Positions 32,737-40,657 of a stretch of 64,000 bases of DNA are shown here, one piece after another. Position numbers and translations under genes: made by a program. This DNA comes from XN24 sp964462675 (lineage in GTDB: Bacteria > Pseudomonadota > Gammaproteobacteria > Steroidobacterales > XN24): contig CAYWYS010000004.1 in NCBI GenBank assembly GCA_964462675.1, positions 67,249-131,248 on the forward strand, read 5' to 3'. A model generated the notes under the pieces. It saw nothing but the letters and a program-made list of their open reading frames with translations. It was not told the origin of the DNA and searched no databases. How positions within the stretch are numbered: position 1 is the first letter of the stretch; every line of letters begins with the position of its first letter.

Positions 32737-33189
32737 TTACCTCGGGAAGATCTTGTTGAGACGGGCCAGCAGGGTTTGCTGGCCACGGGCGGAGGCGGTC
32801 GCGACGAAGATCGTGTCGTCGCCGGAAATTGTACCCGCAACCTCGCTCCAGCCGGCGCGGTCGACGGCGACGGCGACGCTCTGCGCCGCGCCGACCGAGG
32901 TGCGGATGATGGTCAGGTTCGGGCCGGCCGTCGACCAGCCGCTGACGAAACCCGCCAGCGGGCCGAAGCCGGCGGCCGAACCGACCGGACGCTGCGGCGG
33001 CAGGTAGCGTTCGCCGACCTTGGCGACGCCCAGGTCACGCAGGTCGCGGCTGACGCTCGACTGGGTCGCGGCAAGCCCACGCGCCGACAGCAGCTCGACG
33101 AGCTCTGCCTGGCGCGCGACGCGATGTCGCTGCAGGAGGTCAAGGATGAGCTCCCGACGCTCGTGCTGTTGGGTGGTGACGGAAGGCAT
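32737..33189 (-). CDS. argR: Arginine repressor ArgR
   Basis: 150 residues from the ATG at 33189. N-terminal winged helix (RRELILDLLQRHRVARQAELVELL, then QSSVSRDLRDLG), and a C-terminal oligomerisation and arginine-binding domain with the family mark GTISGDDTIFVA. ArgR hexamers bind ARG boxes when arginine is high. Here argR is the first gene of the operon it probably controls, and a good operator lies just upstream over the promoter. A longer frame back to 33249 would run through the operator and is rejected. Confidence 0.94.
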   Translation of the reverse strand: MPSVTTQQHERRELILDLLQRHRVARQAELVELLSARGLAATQSSVSRDLRDLGVAKVGERYLPPQRPVGSAAGFGPLAGFVSGWSTAGPNLTIIRTSVGAAQSVAVAVDRAGWSEVAGTISGDDTIFVATASARGQQTLLARLNKIFPR

Positions 33190-33221
33190 GGGGAAATGGC
33201 GGCCGGTGCGGGTGCGTAAAA

Positions 33222-33259
33222 ATGCGCATGATATATACTTCATGCGCATGTAAAGTCAA
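33222..33259 (-). promoter_or_regulatory. Promoter and ArgR-like operator of the arg-lys-polA operon
   Basis: On the minus strand, TTGACT (33254-33259) and TATATA (33232-33237) are separated by 16 bp, a good sigma-70 promoter. Over it lies a palindrome with perfect 10-bp arms ATGCGCATGA / TCATGCGCAT (33222-33231 and 33240-33249) around 8 A/T-rich bases. Its core TGATATATACTTCA is close to the ARG-box plan TGAAT-N4-ATTCA. Binding here would block the -10 box, giving arginine-dependent autoregulation of argR and everything downstream. Only one clear box is visible, whereas enteric operators use two. Confidence 0.75.
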
Positions 33260-33322
33260 GCCTCGTGATGTTCTCTTGGGCGCTGTACACTGCCCGCCAC
33301 GATGGCCCGGAGTGCGATCTGG

Positions 33323-34006
33323 ATGAGCCTGAAACTGGAAACGGTCGAGCGAGAGACGGCGCCGGAACCCGCCGCGAGCGTCGTCTGGCTGCACGGCCTG
33401 GGCGCCGACGGCTACGATTTCGACCCGATCGTGCCGCAGCTGCGCCTGCCGGGCGGGCCGGAAATCCGCTATGTGTTCCCGCATGCGCCGATCCGCCCGG
33501 TGACGATCAACGGCGGCGTCCAGATGCGCGCCTGGTACGACATCGTCGCGATCCAGCGCGGCGCACGCGAGGACGAGCCGGGCATCCGCGAAAGCGGCGA
33601 GGCGATTGCGGCGCTGATCCGGCGCGAGGCGGAGCGCGGTATCCCCGCGGACCGCGTCGTGCTCGCCGGTTTCTCGCAGGGCGGCGCGGTGGCGCTGCAT
33701 GCCGGCTTGCGTTACCCGGAGAAGCTGGCCGGTATCATCGCGCTGTCGACCTACCTGCCGCTGCGCGCCGCCGCGGGCGAGTTCCACGAGGCAAATCGCG
33801 GCACCTCGATCTTCATGGCGCATGGCAGCCTCGACCCGGTCGTGCCCGCGGTGCTCGGCGAAGAGAGCGCGCGCTTTCTCACCGGGGCCGGCTACGACGT
33901 GCAGTACAAGAGCTACGTGATGCCCCACTCCGTCTGCCCGGAGGAGGTGGAGGACATCCGCCGCTGGATGGGGCGGACTTTGCGCGGGCCGCTGCCGCCG
34001 TTCTAG
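33323..34006 (+). CDS. Carboxylesterase/phospholipase family alpha/beta hydrolase
   Basis: 227 residues from the ATG at 33323. VVWLHGLGADGYDF is the oxyanion loop; the nucleophile elbow is GFSQGGA; the Asp is in AHGSLDPVVP and the His in MPHSV. This is the small-ester/lysophospholipase (acyl-protein thioesterase-like) family EstB/YpfH. Likely cytosolic. Divergent from argR, convergent with the S9 peptidase gene 4 bp away. The true start may also be the ATG at 33302. Confidence 0.9.
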   Translation: MSLKLETVERETAPEPAASVVWLHGLGADGYDFDPIVPQLRLPGGPEIRYVFPHAPIRPVTINGGVQMRAWYDIVAIQRGAREDEPGIRESGEAIAALIRREAERGIPADRVVLAGFSQGGAVALHAGLRYPEKLAGIIALSTYLPLRAAAGEFHEANRGTSIFMAHGSLDPVVPAVLGEESARFLTGAGYDVQYKSYVMPHSVCPEEVEDIRRWMGRTLRGPLPPF

Positions 34007-34010
34007 CCGA

Positions 34011-35939
34011 TCAGTGCAAGGCTGAATCGTTGTCGAGCTCGAGCGACGGCACCTCGCCGGCCGGCGTGACGCCGAGCACGCGGCAGAAGAACGCCAGCTC
34101 GGCCTCGAGTGCGGCGCGAATGTTCTCGGCGCTGCGAAAGCCGTGGCGCTCGTCCGGGAATTCGAAATAGGCCGTCGGCACGCCGCGGGCGCACAGCGCC
34201 GCGTGCATGCTGCGGCTCTGCTCCGGCGGCACGACGCGATCCTGTCCGCCCTGGAAGAAGATCACCGGGCAGCGAATCCGGTCCGCGTGACGCAGCGGCG
34301 AGCGCTCGTCCATCAGGCGCCGCGTCGCCGGGTCCGTCAGCGAGCCGACCAGCCAGTGGTCGTAGCGCGCCTCGAACTTGTGCGTCGTGCCGAACATGCC
34401 CGCCAGGTCGCCGATGCCGTAATAGCTGGCGCCCGCGCGGAAGGCGTCCGTGAAGGCGAGCGCGCACAGCACCGTGTAGCCGCCCGCGCTGCCGCCGCTG
34501 ATGAATGCGGCGTCGGCATCGGCCAGGCCCCGGGCCGCGAGGAAGCGGACTCCTGCGACACAGTCCTCGACATCGGCGACGCCCCAGCGGCCATAGAGGC
34601 TCTCGCGGTAGGCGCGGCCGAAGCCCGTGCTGCCGCGGTAATTGACGTCCAGCACCGCGAAGCCGCGACTGGTCCAGAACTGGGTTTTCGCGTCGAACGC
34701 GGTCGAGGCCGCCGCGGTCGGGCCGCCGTGGACTTTCACCAGCACGGGCGGCCGGGCCTGCGCCGGGCCCTCGAACATCGGGTTGGTCGGCGGGTAATAG
34801 AGTGCATGCGCCAGCTCGCCGTCGCCGCTCGGGAACGAGATCGGTTGCGGCCGCGAGATCCATTCCGGATCCAGCGGCAGCGGCGCGCACTCGACAACGG
34901 TCCGTGGGCGGTAGCCCGGCATGTCCAGCGCGTAGACGGCCGTCGGTCGATCCGGCGCGCCCGCCAGCGCGACCGCCTCCTTGCCGTCGGTGGCGAGGTG
35001 CTCGAGCGCGTCGGGATCCCAGCCGAGCCTTGCCGGCAGGCCGCGGCCGAACTGCCAGAGCTCCCAGCTGCCGTCGCGCGCCAGGCCGCCGAGCATGCCG
35101 CCCGCGACCTCGCCCCAGATCGACTGGCCGAACACCCACTGCGGCAGGCCGGCCTCCGAGTCCATCTCCGTCAGCCGTTCGAGCGGCTCGCCCGCGTGCC
35201 ACGCATAGTGGTTCCACCAGCCGTCCGGGTCGGCCACGAAACCCAGCCGCCCGTCGCGCAGCCACTCCGGCTGGAATACCGCGATGCGCTCGCCGCCCGC
35301 GGCCCGCACCGGATCGGCCAGCCGGCCGTCCGCCGCGAGTGCCGCGACCCACAGCTCGTTGCCGTCCCACGGCAGCTTCGGGTGGTCCCAGCTCAGCCAT
35401 GCGAGCCGGTGCCCGTCGCGGTCCAGCCGCAGCGATGCATAGAAGTCGCTGCCGGACAGCAGGGTCGTAATGCGCCCGTCGTCGTCGATCGCAACGACCG
35501 AGTTTTCCGGCTCGGCGCCGGCGGCGTGGTCTTCGCAGACCGCCAGCAGTCGCCGCCGCGCCGGGTCGCGCACCAGGTCTGCGTAGCGCCGCTCGTCGGC
35601 GGGCGTCAGTCGCCTGATGACACCGTCGGCATCACGGTGCCAGATGGCCTGGTCCTCGTCGTTGACGAACCAGGTGTCCCGCCCGGCGACGCAATAGCTG
35701 CCGCCGCCGTACTCGTGAACCCGGCTGCGCGCGCTGTACGGCGGCGGCGTCAGCTCGGTGCGGCGCCCGCGCAGCTCGTGCATCAGCACGGTGCGGCCGC
35801 CTTCGGCGGGCCGTACCTCGAGCCAGGTGATCACGTCGCCGTCCCGGCGGGGCTGGTAGATGCGGGTGCTGGTCACCGCGACCTCGGCCGCGGCCAGTGG
35901 CGAGTCCCAGCTGCCGAAGGCTGCGCGGCGCGGCTTCAT
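34011..35939 (-). CDS. Prolyl-oligopeptidase-family (S9) peptidase
   Basis: 642 residues. The N-terminal half is a beta-propeller with repeated short hydrophobic/Trp blocks. The C-terminal alpha/beta hydrolase domain carries VKVHGGPTAAA, the nucleophile motif GGSAGGYT and the Asp/His region QGGQDRVVPP and ERHGF. Resembles dipeptidyl aminopeptidase/acylaminoacyl-peptidases without a signal peptide, so cytosolic. The ATG at 35937-35939 overlaps the stop of the upstream TANGO2-like gene (ATGA). Confidence 0.9.
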   Translation of the reverse strand: MKPRRAAFGSWDSPLAAAEVAVTSTRIYQPRRDGDVITWLEVRPAEGGRTVLMHELRGRRTELTPPPYSARSRVHEYGGGSYCVAGRDTWFVNDEDQAIWHRDADGVIRRLTPADERRYADLVRDPARRRLLAVCEDHAAGAEPENSVVAIDDDGRITTLLSGSDFYASLRLDRDGHRLAWLSWDHPKLPWDGNELWVAALAADGRLADPVRAAGGERIAVFQPEWLRDGRLGFVADPDGWWNHYAWHAGEPLERLTEMDSEAGLPQWVFGQSIWGEVAGGMLGGLARDGSWELWQFGRGLPARLGWDPDALEHLATDGKEAVALAGAPDRPTAVYALDMPGYRPRTVVECAPLPLDPEWISRPQPISFPSGDGELAHALYYPPTNPMFEGPAQARPPVLVKVHGGPTAAASTAFDAKTQFWTSRGFAVLDVNYRGSTGFGRAYRESLYGRWGVADVEDCVAGVRFLAARGLADADAAFISGGSAGGYTVLCALAFTDAFRAGASYYGIGDLAGMFGTTHKFEARYDHWLVGSLTDPATRRLMDERSPLRHADRIRCPVIFFQGGQDRVVPPEQSRSMHAALCARGVPTAYFEFPDERHGFRSAENIRAALEAELAFFCRVLGVTPAGEVPSLELDNDSALH

Positions 35940-36703
35940 CGCACCACCGCCATGATCGGAAAGCTGAAATTGCTCTGGCCGGAACAGGCTCCGGTCTGGT
36001 CGAAGCGGCGCTCGGTGAATTCCATTTCCTTGTCCTCCCTGATCTTCAGCACTGTCGAGCAGCGCGTGCCGTAATGCGGACTGACGATGAACGGCGACGA
36101 CAGCAGCCGTTCCCACTCCGGACCGATGCCGGTGTCCGGCATCTCGTCATCGGCCGCGGGCGTCCGGTCGGCCAGCATCGCCACCAGCGCCTCGGTGTCC
36201 GCGCCAGCCGCGAGCAGCGCCTCGAAGCGCGCCCGCGTGCGCGCGAGTTTCGGCCATGGCGTGTCGAGCAGGTGGTTGGACAAGCCGTGGACACCGGGCT
36301 CGAGCGGCACCGGACCCAGCCCGCGGTTCGAAAGATATACCAGCGCCCCGGGATCGCCCAGCAGCAGGTTGAAGCCGGCGTAGTCGCGGCCGCGCGACAC
36401 CACTTCGCGGGCGTAGGCCGCAGGCGGCGCGCCGCTGTCGAGAAAACCGGTCACGAGTTCGCCGCGCGAGCGCGGCCCGCGACCTTCCTCGAGCGGCTCG
36501 CGATAGTTGGTCACGACAGCGAAGCGACCCGTGCGGTGCGCGGCCAGCCAGCTGCCCCCGGCGCGCAGGTCCCGGCCGCCGACGGCGCCGTTGTCCCACC
36601 AGTCGGCCGGCGCCGCGGGCCGGTCGTGGAACTCGTCGCGATTGCCGGCGAGCACCAGCCGTGCAGTTTCATCCGGTCGCCAGGCGAATACGAGCAGGCA
36701 CAT
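35936..36703 (-). CDS. TANGO2/NRDE-family protein
   Basis: 255 residues. It opens with MCLLVFAWRP and has the name-giving NRDE motif at about 21-24 (GNRDEFHDRPAAPADWW), then TGRFAVVTNYR, GFNLLLGD and HGLSNHLLDTPWPK. TANGO2-like proteins are linked to heme handling and lipid or Golgi metabolism in eukaryotes; the bacterial role is little known. N-terminal Cys2 fits an Ntn-hydrolase-like fold. It overlaps the S9 peptidase by four bases, so the two are co-translated. Confidence 0.9.
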   Translation of the reverse strand: MCLLVFAWRPDETARLVLAGNRDEFHDRPAAPADWWDNGAVGGRDLRAGGSWLAAHRTGRFAVVTNYREPLEEGRGPRSRGELVTGFLDSGAPPAAYAREVVSRGRDYAGFNLLLGDPGALVYLSNRGLGPVPLEPGVHGLSNHLLDTPWPKLARTRARFEALLAAGADTEALVAMLADRTPAADDEMPDTGIGPEWERLLSSPFIVSPHYGTRCSTVLKIREDKEMEFTERRFDQTGACSGQSNFSFPIMAVVR

Positions 36704-36729
36704 GGTTTCGTTTCAGCTCCGCTCCGCGC

Positions 36730-37665
36730 TCAGGTTTCAGGCCGCGCGATCCATGGGCCCGGCTCGGCCTCGGCGGCGAGGCTGCGGCCGGGCGCCGCGT
36801 CGAACCAGTCCTGGACCAGCCGATAGGCAATCGAGACCTTCGGCGGCAGCAGCACGCGCCGCGCGACGATGTCGTCCCGGCCGACCCAGCGCGCATCCTC
36901 GAGCTCGCCGTCGCGCAGCGCGATCTCGCCGCCGGCGGGCCGGGCCCGGAATCCCAGCATCAGGGAGGACGGGAACGGCCACGGTTGGGAGCTGTGGTAA
37001 TCCACCGCGCCGACCCGCACGCCGGTTTCTTCGTGGACCTCGCGCCGCACGGCGTCCTCGAGGCTCTCGCCAGGCTCGACGAACCCGGCGATCGTCGAAT
37101 ACCGATCGGCGGGCCACGACGCCTGGCGGCCCAGCAGGCAGCGCTCTTCGTCGGCGACCAGCACGATGATCGCCGGGTCGACGCGCGGGAAATGCTTTGC
37201 GCCGCAGCCGGGGCACTCGCGCGCATGACCGGCCTCGGCGCTGCTCGTCGCTGCGCCGCAGGCGCCGCAGTGCCGGTGCCGCTCGTGCCACACCACCATG
37301 GCGCGCGCATAGGCGAGCAATGCCGCGTCGCCCGGCTCGAGCCGGTCACCGATGCCGCGAATTTCTTCGAAAGTGCCGGGCAAGGCCGGCGGCGTGTCGC
37401 CGTCCAAGCCCGCCGCGAAACAGAGCCGCTCGTCGCGCCGGCCGAGCAGCACGCAGTTGTCCGCGGCACCGTGGGCCGCAATGTCTTGCTGGCCCAGGTA
37501 TACCGGCACCGGCGACTCGCCGACGCTGACCAGGTTACGGCGCCGCCAGACCGCGAGATAGCAGCCCTGCGCGCGCGCCGACTCGAGCCAGCCCGGATCC
37601 TTGCGGAGGTGTCCGAGCCGGTCCAGCGGCATGTCGGCAAGGAAATTGCTCGGCGCGCGGCTCAT
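36730..37665 (-). CDS. nudC: NADH pyrophosphatase / RNA deNADding enzyme NudC
   Basis: 311 residues. Zinc ribbon with CGACG and CPGCG, then the Nudix box GFVEPGESLEDAVRREVHEE and the NudC-specific SQPWPFPSSLM motif. NudC cleaves NADH and removes NAD caps from RNA 5' ends. Length is a little over the E. coli protein (257) because of the N-terminal extension. It overlaps rraA by four bases: two RNA-decay-related genes in one operon. Confidence 0.94.
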   Translation of the reverse strand: MSRAPSNFLADMPLDRLGHLRKDPGWLESARAQGCYLAVWRRRNLVSVGESPVPVYLGQQDIAAHGAADNCVLLGRRDERLCFAAGLDGDTPPALPGTFEEIRGIGDRLEPGDAALLAYARAMVVWHERHRHCGACGAATSSAEAGHARECPGCGAKHFPRVDPAIIVLVADEERCLLGRQASWPADRYSTIAGFVEPGESLEDAVRREVHEETGVRVGAVDYHSSQPWPFPSSLMLGFRARPAGGEIALRDGELEDARWVGRDDIVARRVLLPPKVSIAYRLVQDWFDAAPGRSLAAEAEPGPWIARPET

Positions 37666-38153
37666 TCCGCGGCGATGTCCAGCGGCCGCGCCGCGACGAC
37701 GATGCCGTCGGCATCCGCGTACAGGTGCGCGCCCGGCCTGAAGGTCACGCCCGCGAAGCTGACCGAGACGTCACGCTGGCCGTCGCCGCGCTTGTGGGTC
37801 TTGAGCGGGATTGTGCCGAGCGCACGCACGCCGATGTCGAGCTGGTCGATCGCCGCCGAATCGCGGATGCAGCCGTTGATGACGATGCCCTTCCAGCCGT
37901 TCTTGACCGCCAGTTCCCCGAGCATGTCGCCCACCAGCGCGCGCCGCTGCGAACCGCCGCCGTCCACGACGAGAATCCTCCCCTCGCCGGGCTCCGCAAG
38001 CGCCTCGCGCACCTTCGAGTTGTCCTCGTAGCACTTGACCGTCGCGATCGGGCCGTCGAACGCGGCCAGGCGGCCGTAGCGATGGAACATCGACTCGACC
38101 ACGTGCAGGTCCTGCTCATGGGCATCGCAAAGGTCGGCGGTGTTGAATGGCAT
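37662..38153 (-). CDS. rraA: RraA-like protein (RNase E inhibitor / HMG aldolase family)
   Basis: 163 residues from the ATG at 38151-38153. The motifs are PFNTADLCDAH, VVDGGGSQRRALVGDM and GIVINGCIRDS (with the conserved R and D). The family covers both RraA, which binds RNase E and slows RNA decay, and 4-hydroxy-4-methyl-2-oxoglutarate aldolases. The length and the neighbouring nudC favour RraA, but enzyme activity cannot be excluded. The start at 38171 gives an extra 6 residues with no support. Confidence 0.88.
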   Translation of the reverse strand: MPFNTADLCDAHEQDLHVVESMFHRYGRLAAFDGPIATVKCYEDNSKVREALAEPGEGRILVVDGGGSQRRALVGDMLGELAVKNGWKGIVINGCIRDSAAIDQLDIGVRALGTIPLKTHKRGDGQRDVSVSFAGVTFRPGAHLYADADGIVVAARPLDIAAE

Positions 38154-38204
38154 CGTGGCTCCGGCATGCATTTCCAGCCCGATATTCTACGCTGCCGCAT
38201 CGCT

Positions 38205-38816
38205 TCAGGGGCGCGCCGGCGTCGTCGCGCCAGTGCCAGTGCCAGCGCCGGCCCGCGTCGCGCGCCGGGCCGGCACGCGGCAGACCGGGCAGCGCCGGCT
38301 GTCGAGCGCCAGCGCGTCCTGCACATAGAAGGTGCTGCAATGGGCGCAGTCCAGCAGCAGCAACTCGTCTCGGCCGGTCAACGCGCCGAGCAGGTTCCAG
38401 GCGTGCTCGAAACTGATGGTGCTGTCGGCATGGGCAGCACGGAATTCCTCGTAGGCGTCGCAAAAGCGCTGGCCGAGGACGAGCGGGTCCGGGAGCGGCA
38501 ACGGGGCAGTCGAAAGGTCCGGCAGGATCTGCAGCAGGCCGTGGGCGGCGAACACGTGGGTCAGCAGCGAGGCCTCGGCCTGGATCCACGGATTGCGCAC
38601 GAAAAACTCGATGCTGGTCGGCGACTTGCCGCGATGACGCTTTACGCCCCGATCCTTGCGATGCTTGAAATAAGTGACGTAGAGCTTGCGAATACGGTCC
38701 TGGCTGAAGCCGGTGCAGCGCGTGATGATGTGCGTTCGCGCCTGGTGCCTGATCAGCCGGATGGCAAGTTCGAAGCGCGCCTGTTCGCCCGCATAGCGGT
38801 CGTCGGTGGTCCTCAT
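38205..38816 (-). CDS. FlhC-like transcriptional regulator
   Basis: 203 residues. Helical N-terminus (ARFELAIRLIRHQART, GFSQDRIRKLYVTYFK) that matches the DNA-binding part of FlhC, a middle region with the HAWNLL helix and a C-terminal zinc site with CAHC and CPVC spaced as in FlhC. The tail is Gly/Ala/Thr-rich. FlhC normally acts with FlhD as a class 1 flagellar activator. There is no FlhD of standard sequence here and no flagellar genes, so this is an orphan FlhC-type regulator; it may have changed its target. Divergent from an unknown protein gene, sharing a 188-bp control region. Confidence 0.8.
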   Translation of the reverse strand: MRTTDDRYAGEQARFELAIRLIRHQARTHIITRCTGFSQDRIRKLYVTYFKHRKDRGVKRHRGKSPTSIEFFVRNPWIQAEASLLTHVFAAHGLLQILPDLSTAPLPLPDPLVLGQRFCDAYEEFRAAHADSTISFEHAWNLLGALTGRDELLLLDCAHCSTFYVQDALALDSRRCPVCRVPARRATRAGAGTGTGATTPARP

Positions 38817-38876
38817 GGTCGTTCCCTCCCTCCTCGGGTGAGCAGTGTCCCCCGATGACTCTCGGTAGAAATAATG

Positions 38877-38906
38877 CTATATGTGGGCAAAAAAGACCAT
38901 ATATGG
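38877..38906. promoter_or_regulatory. Paired operator-like 10-mers between divergent genes
   Basis: Two related 10-mers, CTATATGTGG at 38877 and CCATATATGG at 38897, begin exactly 20 bp apart, about two helical turns. The second is a perfect palindrome. They sit in the 188-bp gap between the FlhC-like gene and the divergent unknown gene. Such phased pairs are typical of sites for a dimeric regulator. No clear sigma-70 promoter could be fixed. Confidence 0.45.
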
Positions 38907-39004
38907 CAGATTATCCGAATTTCGCGTCGGATGGGTCGATTATTCCCCGGCGCTTTCGGGCTCTGTCGCCAGCTAGGCTGAGCACGGCAGCGGGGGAGGC
39001 AGTC

Positions 39005-39610
39005 ATGAACGGCGATGCTGTGGGCCGGGATCTGGCCGAATTGAACGAGGGATTCCTGCGGCTGGCGTCGCAGGACGTTGCGGTGGGCCTTGCCGATGCC
39101 GTGCGTGCGCGTTTGCGGACACTCGAGCCGGCGGCGCGGTCGCGACTCGCGGCGATGCCCTTTGCGCTGTTCGGTTTCGGCTTCGAGGACGAGGCCGGCT
39201 GGGCCCGGCTGCTGTCTCCCGGGGTGCGCGAACTCGAGCCGCGCGGCCACCTGCCGATGCCGCCTGCCGAGCGCTTCACCTTGCTTGCGCTGACTTCGAT
39301 CCGCGGCCTGCTGCGCGAGGACCCGCGCAACGTGCTGAACTGGATCGGGCTCCCGCCCGACACGGGGCGCCGGCTGGCCGCGCTGGAGATCGGCAGCCTC
39401 GGCCTCGTCGCGACGCTGGCCGCCCGTCGCCTGCGCGGACGGCTCGCGCCAAGGGAGCCGCTGTGGCTGCGACTCATCGCCGCCGCCGAGGAGGGCGACG
39501 CCCGGCAGCTGGCCTTGCTGGCGGCGCTGGGCCGGCAGTGGACGATCCGGCGCTCGCTCGGCCTGGCCGGGCCGGCGAGAGTGGTGCGCGGGCACCGTCG
39601 CGCGGATTGA
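39005..39610 (+). CDS. Hypothetical helical protein, divergent from the FlhC-like regulator
   Basis: 201 residues from the ATG at 39005, which has a strong GGGGGAGG site upstream. The frame stays open to 38855, but no family-like start lies there. The protein is Ala/Leu/Arg-rich, all-helical by eye, with no signal peptide or membrane segment. Residues about 9-60 (DLAELNEGFLRLASQDVA...LAAMPFALFGFGFED) recall the layout of FlhD (I/L-N-x2-Y/F-L-x-L, long helix, short hydrophobic end). The resemblance is weak and unproved. The divergent partner being FlhC-like makes it worth checking. Confidence 0.55.
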   Translation: MNGDAVGRDLAELNEGFLRLASQDVAVGLADAVRARLRTLEPAARSRLAAMPFALFGFGFEDEAGWARLLSPGVRELEPRGHLPMPPAERFTLLALTSIRGLLREDPRNVLNWIGLPPDTGRRLAALEIGSLGLVATLAARRLRGRLAPREPLWLRLIAAAEEGDARQLALLAALGRQWTIRRSLGLAGPARVVRGHRRAD

Positions 39611-39716
39611 CGTCAGCGCCGACTCGCCCTGGTGAAGGTTGCTAGAATGGCGGACTTCGCCGGGCCGCCGGCCGCGCCTTCCGCGCGGCAAGTCCTCCCG
39701 GCCCCCAGGCAGGCGC

Positions 39717-40646
39717 ATGAAGGCCCTCGAACTCAAGCAGCTCAGCAAGACCTACCCCAACGGCGTGCCGGCCCTGAAGGGCATCGACCTCAGCGTCGAG
39801 GAGGGCGATTTTTTCGCGCTGCTCGGACCGAACGGCGCCGGCAAGAGCACGACGATCGGCATCGTGACCTCGCTGGTCACCAAGACCGGCGGCACGACCA
39901 GCGTGTTCGGCCACGACATCGATCGCGACTTTTCCGCGGCGAAAGCCTGCATCGGCCTGGTGCCGCAGGAACTCAACCTGAACCAGTTCGAGAAGGTCGA
40001 GAGCATCGTCGCGACCCAGGGCGGCTACTATGGGCTGCCGCGCAGGGTCGCGCTCGAGCGCGCCGAGAAATACCTGCGCGAACTGCAACTGTGGGACCGG
40101 CGTCATGACATCGCGCGCTCGCTGTCGGGCGGCATGAAGCGCCGCCTGATGATTGCGCGGGCGCTGGTGCACGAGCCCCGCCTGCTGATTCTCGACGAGC
40201 CGACGGCCGGTGTGGACATCGAGATCAGGCGCTCGATGTGGGAGTACCTGCGCAAGGTCAACGCCGAGGGCGTGACGATCATCCTGACGACGCACTACCT
40301 CGAGGAAGCAGAGAGCCTGTGCCGCAACGTCGCGATCATCGACAAGGGGCGTATCATCGAGAACGATCGCATGAGCCGCGTGCTGCGCAAGCTGCAGGTC
40401 GAGACCTTCGTGCTGACGCTGGAGCACGAGCTCGGCGCCGTGCCGGCACTCGAGGGTTACGCCGCGAGGCTCGTCGAGCCGGCCATGCTCGAGGTCGACG
40501 TGGCCAGCGGCCATTCGATCAACGAGCTGTTCGGCGCGCTCAGCGCGGCCGGCATCAGGGTGGCCTCGATGCGCAACAAGGCCAACCGGCTCGAGGAGCT
40601 GTTCATCCGGCTCGTCGATCAGAAAAACGACGGCCGGGCCGCCTGA
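39717..40646 (+). CDS. ABC-2 transporter ATP-binding protein, YadG type
   Basis: 309 residues. Walker A GPNGAGKST, Q-loop QELNLNQFEKV, signature LSGGMKRR, Walker B LLILDEPTAGVD and H-loop LTTHYLEEAE. A C-terminal regulatory region of about 80 residues ends FIRLVDQK. With the permease 12 bp downstream it forms a YadGH-type exporter of unknown substrate. The ATG at 39717 was chosen because the ATPase begins there; no convincing earlier start. Confidence 0.93.
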   Translation: MKALELKQLSKTYPNGVPALKGIDLSVEEGDFFALLGPNGAGKSTTIGIVTSLVTKTGGTTSVFGHDIDRDFSAAKACIGLVPQELNLNQFEKVESIVATQGGYYGLPRRVALERAEKYLRELQLWDRRHDIARSLSGGMKRRLMIARALVHEPRLLILDEPTAGVDIEIRRSMWEYLRKVNAEGVTIILTTHYLEEAESLCRNVAIIDKGRIIENDRMSRVLRKLQVETFVLTLEHELGAVPALEGYAARLVEPAMLEVDVASGHSINELFGALSAAGIRVASMRNKANRLEELFIRLVDQKNDGRAA

Positions 40647-40657
40647 GGAACGCCGGG

